The position numbers and the translations under genes are program-made. The notes under the pieces were generated by a model that worked only from the letters and a program-made list of their open reading frames with translations, was not told the origin of the DNA and did not search any database. Shown one piece after another: positions 25,187 through 33,228 of a stretch of DNA of 64,000 bases; position 1 is the stretch's first letter; every line of letters begins with the position of its first letter. The stretch is taken from assembly GCA_002529455.1 (NCBI GenBank), contig NYMS01000013.1:1-64000 (forward strand). The letters are read 5' to 3'. This DNA is from Glycomyces fuscus (GTDB lineage Bacteria > Actinomycetota > Actinomycetes > Streptosporangiales > Streptosporangiaceae).

Positions 25187-26185
25187 GTGTCCCGGACCTG
25201 GACCGCGATCGACTTCGAGACCGCCAACAACGACCGCGGCAGCGCGTGCGCGGTCGGCCTGGTGCGGGTGCGCGACGGCGCGGTCGTGGACCGGTACAGC
25301 ACGCTGATCCGGCCGCCGCGGCAGGTGGACTTCTTCTCCCGCCACAACACCGCCGTGCACGGCATCACCGCGGCCGACGTCGCCGACGCCCCCTCCTGGG
25401 ACCGGGTACACGCGCGCATCGTGGAGTTCGCCGACGGCAGTCCCCTCGTGGCGCACAACGCCGCCTTCGACATGGGGGTGCTGCGCCAGGCCTGCGGGCA
25501 CACCGGGCTGTCCCACCCGGCCTGGGAGTACGCGTGCACGCTGGCGCTGTCCCGGCGCACCTGGGGTGAGCTGCCCGACCACAAGCTGCCGACCGTGTGC
25601 GCCCACATCGGGCACCGGGTGACGCACCACCACCGCGCCGACGCCGACGCCGAGGCCGCCGCGCACATCGTGATCGCCGCCATGGAGCGCTACGGCACCC
25701 CCTCGCTGGCCGACCTGGCCCGCGCCGCGCGGCTGGAGCTGCGCCGGGTGGAGGGCTCGGCCGGGAGGACGGTGCCCGCGCCCGCCGCGGTCGGGGCCGC
25801 CGCCGCTCCGCCCGCCCTGTTCGCCGCGCCCGCCGCACCCGAGGACCGGTTCGGCCGGTGGCAGCGGGACGCCCAGACGCCGCTGCCCGAGCCCTCCCCC
25901 GACGCCGACCCCACCGGGCCGCTGTACGGGCGCACCGTGTGCGTCTCCGGGGACCTGGAGTCCATGGACAAGCCCGAGGTGTGGCGGCGCGTGGCCGAGG
26001 CGGGCGGGCGGCCCGCCAAGAACGTCACCAAGAAGACCGACGTGCTCGTGCTCGGGGGCCACGGCGGCGCCGGAAAGACCGCCAAGCACCTGCGGGCCGA
26101 GACCTACCGCGAGCGCGGCCAGCGCATCGACCTGGTCACCGAGGCCGAACTGCTGGCCCTGCTGGGGATGACCACCCGCCCCTGA
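25187..26185 (+). CDS. DnaQ-like 3'-5' exonuclease fused to a BRCT domain
   Basis: Protein of 332 residues from the GTG at 25187, preceded by AGGAGG. Residues 1-175 are a DEDDh exonuclease: motif I TAIDFETANN (Asp, Glu), motif II LVAHNAAFDMGVL, and motif III HHHRADADAEAAAH with the His and Asp. A linker of about 75 residues, rich in Ala/Pro, leads to a C-terminal BRCT domain (LYGRTVCVSGDLESMDK, AGGRPAKNVTKKTDVLVLGG, about 250-325). The exonuclease removes nucleotides from 3' ends; the BRCT part probably binds DNA ends or partner proteins, hinting at repair rather than the replicative proofreading subunit. Single-gene unit. Confidence 0.9.
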   Translation: MSRTWTAIDFETANNDRGSACAVGLVRVRDGAVVDRYSTLIRPPRQVDFFSRHNTAVHGITAADVADAPSWDRVHARIVEFADGSPLVAHNAAFDMGVLRQACGHTGLSHPAWEYACTLALSRRTWGELPDHKLPTVCAHIGHRVTHHHRADADAEAAAHIVIAAMERYGTPSLADLARAARLELRRVEGSAGRTVPAPAAVGAAAAPPALFAAPAAPEDRFGRWQRDAQTPLPEPSPDADPTGPLYGRTVCVSGDLESMDKPEVWRRVAEAGGRPAKNVTKKTDVLVLGGHGGAGKTAKHLRAETYRERGQRIDLVTEAELLALLGMTTRP

Positions 26186-26413
26186 GCGCGGCTCCGCGCC
26201 GGCGCGGCCCGGGCCCCCGGCCTCCGGGCGGGGTCCCGCCCCGGCGTCCTCGGCGAAAAAGGGGGGACCGCCGCGGCCGGGGCCGCCGACGTGCGCTTCC
26301 GGCTCCGGGCCGGTGTCCGCGCGCGGTCCCCTTCGGGAGCCTCGTCCGGCCGGTACCGCGCGCGGGGGCCGCCCGCGCCCCGGAGCGGACGCGGGCGGCC
26401 CCGTGGCGGTCGG

Positions 26414-27562
26414 TCAGCCCCTCTCGTTCACCGATGCGGGAAAGCGCAGGATGGCGCCGTTCTCGGCACTGGTGTGGCCGTGGTCGAGGACCTCGCCGAA
26501 GCCGGCGTCGGCCGCCATCGCCGAACGCAGCATCAGCGCGCTGGCCGGGGCCCGGAACGCCGCGTCGGGGTCGTCCAGGTCCGCGGGGTTCTTCGACACC
26601 AGCATCGGCTCGTTGGGCGACCCCCACAGTTCGGGTTCGCCCTCGCGCTCGGCGCCCAGCAGCAGGGTGCGCACCCGCGCCTCCGAGAGCATCGGCAGGG
26701 TCGGCTCGGTGCCGCGCACCGCCTGGTCGTGGGCGAGCTTCTGGTGGTAGTCGGCGATGAGGTCGTCATGGTCGTCGATGACGAGGTCGCGCAGCGCCTC
26801 CGCCGCCGCCGCGTGCAGGCGCTCCTCGGCGTCGGGGCCGCCCCGGCCGCCGGCCACCAGCCTGATCGGGATGCTCAGCCTGCGCTCGCCCAGGTTGTCG
26901 CGCAGGTAGGCGATCGCCTCCTCGTCGCCGCCGACGAAGATGACCTTGGCGTCCACCTCGGCGACGGCCTCGCGCACCTGCTGCGCGATCCGGGCGGTGT
27001 TCTCCCGCCAGGTCTCCATCGGGTAGTGCTTGCCGTCGAAGCGGCCGTTGTACCCGCTCAGGACGCCGGGCCCGCCCCGGCCCATGGGGTCGATGTTGCG
27101 CAGGTCGGCACCGGTGAAGTCCTTCTCGGAGGCCGGTTCGGTGGAGGGCTGGCCGGTGTAGGAGAACACCTTGGCGTTGACCCTGTCCAGCGCCACCAGG
27201 ACGTAGGGCAGGTAGCGGCCCCGGTCGATGACCAGGGGAAGGGGATCGGGAACCGGCAGCCGCAGGGCGCGGTCCTGCTGGGGCGGTTCGGAGAGCGTGT
27301 ACGAGCCGAGCAGGCGTCCCTCGGAGGCGAACAGCGAGTGCCCGTGGCTGCCGAAGGCCCGGGAGGAGCCGTCCCTGACCGCCTCTTCCAGCACGTCGAG
27401 GGTGGCCTTGTCGGTACCCAGCGAGGAGAGTTCGTCCCGCAGGTGGCGCCAGCGCAGTTCGAGCTCCTTGCCGGCGTCGGTCCTGTCACGGCTGGTGTCC
27501 AGGTGCACCGAGGCCACCGGGGCGTCGCTCTCGTACAGAGGTCGCAGAAAACCCAGGTCCAT
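26414..27562 (-). CDS. Rv2629/Balon-type ribosome factor (bacterial aeRF1 family)
   Basis: Cytoplasmic protein of 382 residues. It resembles the bacterial archaeo-eukaryotic release-factor (baeRF) family including mycobacterial Rv2629: MDLGFLRPLYESDAPVASVH at the N-terminus, SVHLDTSRDRTDAGKELELR (about 18-37), PLPLVIDRGRYLPYVLVALD, then the central KVIFVGGDEEAIAYLRDNL and ending in a short domain (FGEVLDHGHTSAENGAILRF). A relative, Balon of Psychrobacter, binds the ribosomal A site during cold shock and hibernation; Rv2629 belongs to the dormancy regulon. Function here is inferred from family only. The AraC-type regulator gene is divergent, 266 bases away. Confidence 0.78.
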   Translation of the reverse strand: MDLGFLRPLYESDAPVASVHLDTSRDRTDAGKELELRWRHLRDELSSLGTDKATLDVLEEAVRDGSSRAFGSHGHSLFASEGRLLGSYTLSEPPQQDRALRLPVPDPLPLVIDRGRYLPYVLVALDRVNAKVFSYTGQPSTEPASEKDFTGADLRNIDPMGRGGPGVLSGYNGRFDGKHYPMETWRENTARIAQQVREAVAEVDAKVIFVGGDEEAIAYLRDNLGERRLSIPIRLVAGGRGGPDAEERLHAAAAEALRDLVIDDHDDLIADYHQKLAHDQAVRGTEPTLPMLSEARVRTLLLGAEREGEPELWGSPNEPMLVSKNPADLDDPDAAFRAPASALMLRSAMAADAGFGEVLDHGHTSAENGAILRFPASVNERG

Positions 27563-27828
27563 GTGTCCGCGGGGCGCGTTTCCCCGCCCCGCTCACCTCC
27601 TTCTCGGGGTCGGTCTGCGGGCCATCCTCGGGCCCATGGTGCTTGTTGCCGGGCGCGCCACGTCGTGCCAGGCACGCTCCTTGCCCAAGGATTTCCTGTC
27701 CTTGGACGTGCCCCCTACCCGGCAGACCGCAAGACATGGGTGGACAGACAGGACGAAGTCCCCGACTGTCGGGTGCGGAGGGGGTCGGCGTTCCTAGGGT
27801 CGGTGACGGAAAGAAGGAGGAGGGCACC

Positions 27829-28701
27829 ATGCTGGACCGGCTCAACCTGGCGCTGGAGAAGGTCGAGGAGGACACCGGCGCACCGGTGGACGTGGCGGGG
27901 ATGGCCCGTGTCGCGCTCACCTCCGAGCACCACCTCCGCCGCCTGTTCTCGGCACTGGCGGGGATGCCCCTGTCGGAGTACGTGCGGCGGCGCAGGCTCA
28001 CGCTCGCCGGGGCCGAGGTGCTCGGGGGCGACGACAATCTGCTCGACATCGCGGTCCGCCACGGCTACGGGTCGGCCGAGGCCTTCGCCCGGGCGTTTCG
28101 CGCCATGCACGGGGTGGGGCCGGGCGAGGCCCGCAGGACCGGCGCGGTGCTCGCCTCCCAACCGCGGATGACCTTCCGCCTGACCGTCGAGGGGAGCACC
28201 ACCATGCGTTACCGGATCGTGGACAAGGAGGCCTTCCGCCTCGTGGGGCCCAGGGCCAGGGTGCCGCTGGTGTACGAGGGGGAGAACCCGGCCATCACGG
28301 AGTTCGTCCGGGGACTGGGCCGGGACGTCCACCGGCGGCTGGAGGAGCTGTCCGACCAGGAGCCGCGCGGCGTCCTGGCGGTGACCGCGAACATCGACCC
28401 GGCACGGGAGGAGGGCAGCGAGCTGGACTACTACCAGGCGGCGGCCACCTCCGCGCCCGCGCCGGAGGGGATGCAGACCCTGGAGGTGCCCGCGGGCACG
28501 TGGGTGGTCTTCCCCTTCTCCGGTTCCTCGGGGAGCTTCCCCGAGTCCCTCCAGCGGATGTGGGCCGACGCGTTCGCGCAGTGGTTCCCCTCCAACCCGT
28601 CCTACCGGACCGCCGAGGGGCCCGACATCCTGCGGGTGGAGTACGGGGAGGATCCGACCGCCGCCGAGGGCGAGCTGTGGCTGCCCGCCGAGCGCGTCTG
28701 A
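27829..28701 (+). CDS. AraC-type regulator with GyrI-like effector domain
   Basis: Regulator of 290 residues; the ATG follows GAAGGAGGAGG. Here the two AraC helix-turn-helix units are at the N-terminus (VDVAGMARVALTSEHHLRRL, DIAVRHGYGSAEAFARAFRA, residues 20-105), like Rob and SoxS-related factors, and the rest is a GyrI-like small-molecule-binding domain (MRYRIVDKEAFRLVGPRARV, VPAGTWVVFPFSG, LRVEYGED). Such proteins bind hydrophobic compounds or drugs and activate efflux or detoxification genes. A hairpin terminator follows. It is divergent from the Balon-like gene; shared control is possible but not shown. Confidence 0.88.
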   Translation: MLDRLNLALEKVEEDTGAPVDVAGMARVALTSEHHLRRLFSALAGMPLSEYVRRRRLTLAGAEVLGGDDNLLDIAVRHGYGSAEAFARAFRAMHGVGPGEARRTGAVLASQPRMTFRLTVEGSTTMRYRIVDKEAFRLVGPRARVPLVYEGENPAITEFVRGLGRDVHRRLEELSDQEPRGVLAVTANIDPAREEGSELDYYQAAATSAPAPEGMQTLEVPAGTWVVFPFSGSSGSFPESLQRMWADAFAQWFPSNPSYRTAEGPDILRVEYGEDPTAAEGELWLPAERV

Positions 28702-28711
28702 GCAGCCCGGA

Positions 28712-28734
28712 CCCCGCGCCCCGACGGCGCGGGG
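28712..28734. terminator. Hairpin between convergent genes
   Basis: CCCCGCGCC (28712-28720) pairs perfectly with GGCGCGGGG (28726-28734), loop of 5 bases, ten bases after the AraC-type gene and before the end of the convergent hydrolase gene. Confidence 0.6.
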
Positions 28735-28790
28735 CCGCCCGCACGCGCTCCGCGCGCCCGGCGGTCGCCGAGGGGACGGGCTCCGGCGCC

Positions 28791-29636
28791 CTAGACGCGG
28801 GTCCGGCAGCGGTCCAGGAACCGGCGCAGCACCTCGTTGAACCGCTCGGGGCGCTCCAGGTTGGGCAGGTGCCCGGCGCCCTCGATGATCTCCACGACCG
28901 AGTCGGGCACCAGCACGTGCATGGACTCGGTGAGGTCGGGCGGGGTGAACACGTCGTACTGGCCCCCCACCAGCAGGGTCGGCGAGGACACCCGGCGCAG
29001 CAGGGGCACGTAGTCCGGGCGCCTGGCGCGGCCCAGCAGGGCGGCCGCGGCGCCCTCGGGCGGGGTCGCGTACATCATCGCGCGCACGTGGTCGGCCACC
29101 GCGGGCAGCTCGCGTACGTTGTCGGCGGTCATCATGCCCACGAGCACCTCCTCGCAGTAGCCGCGCATACCCTCGGCGCGCAGCCGCTCGGCCAGCGCCA
29201 CGCGGGCGGCCCTGCCCCGCTCGGTCTCGGCGCGGGGGTTGGTGGCGGCCAGGGTCAGCGAGTCGACGCGGTCGGGGAAGAGCCGGTACAGCTCCAGGGC
29301 GATCTGGCCGCCCATCGACAGCCCCACCACGCTCACCACGTCCAGGCCCAGGTGGTCCAGGAGCGCGTCCAGGTCGCGGGCGAAGGTGTCCAGGTTCGTG
29401 GTCCCGGGGACGACGGTGCTGCTCCCGTACCCGCGCAGATCGGGGGCGATCACCCGGTAACCGCGCCCCGCCAGGGCCCTGACCTGGGGCTCCCACATGG
29501 TGCGGTCGAAGGGGTGACCGTGGACCAGGAGGATGGGGTACCCGGCCCCGCGGTCGGTGTAGGTGACGTCGATCCCGCGCACGGAGGCGATGCCCGGACC
29601 GTTGCTGCTCGCCGTGTTCGTCGTCTGGTGTGCCAC
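28791..29636 (-). CDS. Alpha/beta-fold hydrolase
   Basis: Serine hydrolase of 281 residues. Oxyanion region ILLVHGHPFDRTMWEPQ (residues 35-51), PDLRGYGSS, nucleophile elbow VVGLSMGGQIALE, acid in LLVGGQYDVFTPP, and catalytic His in GAGHLPNLERPE. The pattern is that of esterases, lactonases and 3-oxoadipate enol-lactonase-like hydrolases; there is no clue to the substrate. The N-terminal 15 residues are a Thr/Asn-rich tail. A stretch of 256 bases separates it from the MFS gene, so it has its own promoter. Confidence 0.85.
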   Translation of the reverse strand: MAHQTTNTASSNGPGIASVRGIDVTYTDRGAGYPILLVHGHPFDRTMWEPQVRALAGRGYRVIAPDLRGYGSSTVVPGTTNLDTFARDLDALLDHLGLDVVSVVGLSMGGQIALELYRLFPDRVDSLTLAATNPRAETERGRAARVALAERLRAEGMRGYCEEVLVGMMTADNVRELPAVADHVRAMMYATPPEGAAAALLGRARRPDYVPLLRRVSSPTLLVGGQYDVFTPPDLTESMHVLVPDSVVEIIEGAGHLPNLERPERFNEVLRRFLDRCRTRV

Positions 29637-29892
29637 AGGAACCGATGCTATTCAGGCGTGCAAGGGCTGTGGCCATCCAGGGTCCCCCACAGGCGGGACA
29701 CGACCGGGCCGTAGGCGGTCCCCCGACACCTACGGCCCGCGTGTACCGCGGCCCGCCGTCCTCGGGTGCGGTACCGCGTGGCGGGCACACGCCCGCCACG
29801 CGGCGCCGGGCGCCGAACACCCGGCCCAGGGGGAGACGCACGCGGACACCGCCGGGTTCGGACGTGTTCACCGGTGCGCCGCCGCTTCCGGG

Positions 29893-31143
29893 TCAGGAGG
29901 CCGGACGCGCCCCGCGCCCGCCGCGGCCCAGGACGAGCGCCGCCACCAGGTAGGGCGCCGCGAACAGGGCGAACGCCAGGTCGTGTCCGGTCACCGCGAA
30001 CACCCCCGCGTACAGCAGGTAGGAGCTCGTGGTGAGGGCGTCGGTGCCCAGCCCGGCCAGGGAGGTGACGGTGGCCCGGCTGGACCCGGTGATGCGGTCC
30101 TGGAGGCGGGCGTCGGCGACCACCCCCGCCATCTGGCAGACGCCGAAGCCCGCGCCGATCAGCACCCATCCCACCGGACCGGCCAGCAGGGCCCCTACTG
30201 CGATGGCGGGCGCGGCCAGACCGACCAGGACGGCCAGGGCCCGCACGGGCAGCCGGGAGGCGGGCCCGGCCAGCAGCCCGCCGACGGGCACGAAGACCCA
30301 CACCACCAGGACCGCCACGGGAACGGTGGCGGTGGGGACTCCGGACTCGGCGGCGAGCAGGGGGACGTACTCGTCCAGCGCCTCCCAGAACCCGGTCACC
30401 GCGACCACCAGCACGATCGCGCCGCGCACCGGCCGGCTGGAGCGGGCCTCGGCCAGTCCGCCGCGCAGGGCGTCCAGGTAGCCGGAGGGGTCCTCCCCCA
30501 CCTCGGAACCCCCGGCCGTCGCGGAGGCGTCGGCGGACGCGGACCCGCCCGCGGCGGCACGGTGCTCGGGCAGGGCCAGGGCCGCCAGGGCGCACAGCAC
30601 GCAGGCGGCGACGCTGGCCGCGCCGACCGCCGCGTAGCCGCCGTGGGCCATGACGGGGATGGCCAGGAGGGTGGCCGCGCCGACGGCGATCACGTCCAGG
30701 GCGCGGGTCACGCCCATGACCCGGGCGTAGCGGTCGGAGGCACCGCGCCGGGCGAGTTCGGTGTAGACGAGGGCTTCACGGGCACCCGAGGCCAGGGCGC
30801 CGCCCGCCCCCCACAGGACGAAGCCGAGCGCGAAGGTCCAGTAGCCGGGCCACAGCAGCCACAGCGTGAACGCGCACGCGGCCAGGAGCGGTGCGGCGGC
30901 CAGCAGGTGGCGCCGCGGCACCACGTCGGCCCAGGCCCCGGCGGGGACGGACACGAGGACCGAACTCAGCGACCAGATCACGAACAGGGAGCTGATCTGG
31001 GCGACGGACAGGCCGGTCTCGTCGAACAGCAGCGCGTACAGCGGGTAGAGGAGGACGAACTCCCCCAGGGCCGCGTAGGCGTACAGGGGTCGGGTCAGAC
31101 GGGACGGGCGCGTGCCGGGGGCATGCGAGGACAGGGTGGTCAT
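29893..31143 (-). CDS. MFS transporter
   Basis: Membrane transporter of 416 residues with 12 predicted helices, e.g. LYAYAALGEFVLLYPLYALL (first), AVGAASVAACVLCALAALAL (sixth), and VRGAIVLVVAVTGFWEAL (seventh). The loop after helix 2 reads GAWADVVPRRHLLA, the MFS motif A (GxxxDxxxRR). A central loop of about 45 residues rich in Ala/Ser/Gly separates the halves. The family exports drugs or metabolites with proton exchange; the substrate is unknown. The ATG at 31143 has only a weak GAAAGA upstream. The TetR gene lies 247 bases upstream in the same direction, and a dyad CTGGA-N7-TCCAG lies in the gap near 31237-31253. Confidence 0.85.
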   Translation of the reverse strand: MTTLSSHAPGTRPSRLTRPLYAYAALGEFVLLYPLYALLFDETGLSVAQISSLFVIWSLSSVLVSVPAGAWADVVPRRHLLAAAPLLAACAFTLWLLWPGYWTFALGFVLWGAGGALASGAREALVYTELARRGASDRYARVMGVTRALDVIAVGAATLLAIPVMAHGGYAAVGAASVAACVLCALAALALPEHRAAAGGSASADASATAGGSEVGEDPSGYLDALRGGLAEARSSRPVRGAIVLVVAVTGFWEALDEYVPLLAAESGVPTATVPVAVLVVWVFVPVGGLLAGPASRLPVRALAVLVGLAAPAIAVGALLAGPVGWVLIGAGFGVCQMAGVVADARLQDRITGSSRATVTSLAGLGTDALTTSSYLLYAGVFAVTGHDLAFALFAAPYLVAALVLGRGGRGARPAS

Positions 31144-31390
31144 GGAGGTCTTTCGGTCGAGCTGGAGCGGACACCGGGGCGGGGATCGCCCGGGGTGGGC
31201 CGCGTGCTCGGACCGAGGACCGGCTGGGGACTTAATGTCGCTGGAACATGCCTCCAGGATAGGCGTGCGCCCGCCGTCGCGACAGGGGTTGTGGACGAAC
31301 ACGGGGCGGGTGCCGCACCCTGGGCCCTCCGAGGGTCCGCGGGCGCGGCCGCCGTGCGCGTGCGGCGGCCGCGCCCGGGCGTCGCCGCCG

Positions 31391-31978
31391 TCAGTCCGCG
31401 CGGCCGGGACCGGGCAGGATGCGCTCGACCGCGTCGGTCACCAGGTCGTGGAACCGCTCCTCGGAGAAGACGTCGGGCAGGGTGAGCCGTTCCAGGATGA
31501 GCCAGTTCAGCGCCAGGTAGAGCAGGACGACGGTGGTCGCGTCTCCGGGCATGCCGGACTCGACGTGGAAGGCGATGTTGGCGTCCACGTCGGCGCGGAT
31601 GCGCTCGGTGAGCAGTTGGCGCAGCTCCGGCCGCCGGGTGGCCTCCAGGCGCAGTTCCAGCAGGGCCAGGTAGCCGGAGGGGAAGTTGCTGACGCGCTCC
31701 ACCACCTCGTGCATCAGCTCGGTGACCCTGTCGCGGTCGCGCGGCCCCTCCTGGGCGGCGGCGATGACGTCGCCGCCGGGGTCCAGGCGCTCGTAGAAGC
31801 GGTGGCCGACCTGGGTGAGCAGGTCGTCGCGGTTGTTGAAGTAGTTGGACGCCGTGCCGTTGGGAACCCCGGCCTCGGTGTCCACGGCCCGGAAGGTCAG
31901 CCCGCGCGCGCCCTCGCGGGCGAGCACCTCGATGGCCGCGTCGAGCAGGGCCGCCCGGCGTGCCGGATTCTGCCTCAT
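31391..31978 (-). CDS. TetR-family transcriptional regulator
   Basis: Repressor-type regulator of 195 residues. The N-terminal helix-turn-helix is ARRAALLDAAIEVLAREGAR (7-26), TFRAVDTEAGVPNGTASNYF and the following NRDDLLTQVGHRFYERL. The rest is the helical ligand-binding and dimer domain (YLALLELRLEATRRPELRQL). ATG at 31978. The intergenic region in front holds a promoter facing the other way with two AGTACTATG repeats, which are probable binding sites. Targets could be the downstream MFS gene and the facing 58-codon small gene. Confidence 0.92.
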   Translation of the reverse strand: MRQNPARRAALLDAAIEVLAREGARGLTFRAVDTEAGVPNGTASNYFNNRDDLLTQVGHRFYERLDPGGDVIAAAQEGPRDRDRVTELMHEVVERVSNFPSGYLALLELRLEATRRPELRQLLTERIRADVDANIAFHVESGMPGDATTVVLLYLALNWLILERLTLPDVFSEERFHDLVTDAVERILPGPGRAD

Positions 31979-32002
31979 GTCAGATCTCTCCTCGGAACGA
32001 AG

Positions 32003-32058
32003 TTGACACCACTTCGATCGTAGTACTATGTTATTACCACTCCATGCAGAGTACTATG
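32003..32058 (+). promoter_or_regulatory. Promoter and operator repeats between the TetR gene and the small ORF
   Basis: TTGACA (32003-32008) and TATGTT (32027-32032) form a sigma-70-type promoter with an 18-bp spacer, rightward. AGTACTATG occurs twice, at 32022-32030 (over the -10) and 32050-32058 (just past the expected start), 28 bp apart; AGTACT is itself a palindrome. Spacing and position fit repression by the divergent TetR protein. Confidence 0.6.
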
Positions 32059-32085
32059 CAGCAAGTGAAAACGAGAGGAGACCCC

Positions 32086-32262
32086 ATGCGTGCCATCCCC
32101 GTCCGCCTGGACCTGACCGCCGTGCCGCCCCTCGAGGTCCGCCCGAGGGCCGCCGCACCCTTCACCCCGCCCCGCCCCCGGCACAGGCACCGCGACCAGC
32201 AGTCCGGGCCCCGCCCGGTGTGGCGCGCCCGGCCGCTGCCCAAGCCGGGCGGTGTCCGCTGA
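32086..32262 (+). CDS. Small basic proline-rich ORF, function unknown
   Basis: 58 codons from the ATG at 32086, with a very good ribosome site (GAGAGGAG, 5-base spacer) and a good promoter upstream. The product is rich in Pro, Arg and Ala (VRLDLTAVPPLEVRPRAAAP, then PRPRHRHRDQQSGPRP) and has no helix, signal or known motif. It could be a true small protein, a leader peptide, or what is left of a gene whose body was lost when the pseudogene region behind it decayed. It faces the TetR gene and stops at the edge of the ribosomal-protection pseudogene. Confidence 0.4.
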   Translation: MRAIPVRLDLTAVPPLEVRPRAAAPFTPPRPRHRHRDQQSGPRPVWRARPLPKPGGVR

Positions 32263-32264
32263 CC

Positions 32265-33075
32265 ACCACGTTGTTTCCGAAGGCCCCACGGCGAGCCGGA
32301 AGAGGACCGCGCGTGCGCACGCCCCTCCACCGCGTCGGTATGTCCATCGGCGGCTCGGCCGCCGGTCCCGCCGACCAGCTCGACTTCCCGCCGGTGCCCC
32401 GGGGCGTGGTGGACCACATCACCGAGCACCCTCCCGAAACCCCGCCCGCGCACGCGCCGGCACCGGGGCGTGGACGTGCCCGACCCGAACGCGGAAGGAC
32501 ACCGGCCCCCGGAGGTCAGCCGCGCCGAGCCGGTCGCCGACCCGCAGGCCGGACGGGCCCCTGACACGGCAGACCTCCCCGGCCTCCAGGGCCCGCCCCC
32601 GTTGGGACTCGGCTCCCACCACCTCCAGGCGGGTGACGCGGCCCCGGTGCCCTCCCCCGCCGGAGTGCGCGAGGACGACGTGGTCCCGGGCGGCCAGACG
32701 GCCCGAGCGCAGCCGCAGGTAGGCGGTCTTCTCCCCCGAGGACGAACGCTCGACGGAGAACACCGTGCGTGCCCGCGTCCCGGACCCGGTGGAGCGCCGG
32801 CACGTGCGGGGGCAGCAGGCGCCGGACGTCGGCGGACACCCCCTCCGGGCGGGCGCCGCGGCGGCCGGTCTTGTTGACGAACAGGACCACGGGCAGCCCG
32901 GCCCGGCGCGGGACGCGCATCAGCACCCGGGCGTGGACCTGCACGCCCTCGACCGCGGACAGCACCAGGACCGCCCCGTCGAGCTCCCGGCGGGCGGTCC
33001 GGTCATGGTCCCGCCCCGCGGTCCGCGCGACGAGTTTTCCTATCCCCCGGCGTGTTGCGGGCCTGACCTGCACCG
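32265..33075 (-). pseudogene. Degraded tetracycline-type ribosomal protection GTPase (OtrA/TetM-like)
   Basis: Minus-strand fragments of an EF-G-like protein in shifting frames. From 33000 down: LDGAVLVLSAVEGVQVHARV and LPVVLFVNKTGRRGARPEGV (the G-domain with NKxD changed to NKTG), then, after a frameshift and loss of about 100 codons near 32770, domain II: VFSVERSSSGEKTAYLRLRS, GRVTRLEVVGA, SGLRVGDRLGA. A further jump near 32420 leads to a C-terminal scrap resembling REVELG and AVEE-type residues (HRREVELVGG, HTDAVEGRAHA, then SPWGL). The P-loop segment, domain III and most of domains IV-V are missing. An intact gene would be about 1,950 bases; about 800 remain. The order and identity of blocks match OtrA-like proteins of Streptomyces as I recall them. 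Confidence 0.65.
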
Positions 33076-33083
33076 CAACAGGC

Positions 33084-33122
33084 TGTCACCTGCTAGTCAC
33101 CCTAAGGGGTCCGATGTTCACC
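33084..33122 (+). promoter_or_regulatory. PHO-box-like direct repeats upstream of phoD
   Basis: TGTCACC (33084-33090) and AGTCACC (33095-33101) are exactly 11 bp apart, and GTTCACC follows at 33116-33122. Streptomyces PhoP binds 11-bp direct repeats whose first seven bases are GTTCACC or close variants. The array lies 107 bases before the phoD start. Confidence 0.55.
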
Positions 33123-33228
33123 ACGCGCTGGTTGGGACGTTCCGCCCGCCGTGGCCGGATAGGGCATGGTCCCCCGCCCGGCCCGACACGGGGTCGGGCT
33201 CCCCCGCGACCTGATCAGGAGACCGCGA

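Noticed and set aside
31391..31978. TetR gene as regulator of the FAD monooxygenase at 23.9 kb
   Set aside because: The dyads differ (AGTACTATG repeats versus AAAACA-N11-TGTTTT); kept only as a weak possibility in the findings.
32252..32722. Plus-strand frames across 32252-33470
   Set aside because: They cross the ribosomal-protection pseudogene and the phoD start; only the minus-strand fragments show recognisable protein blocks.
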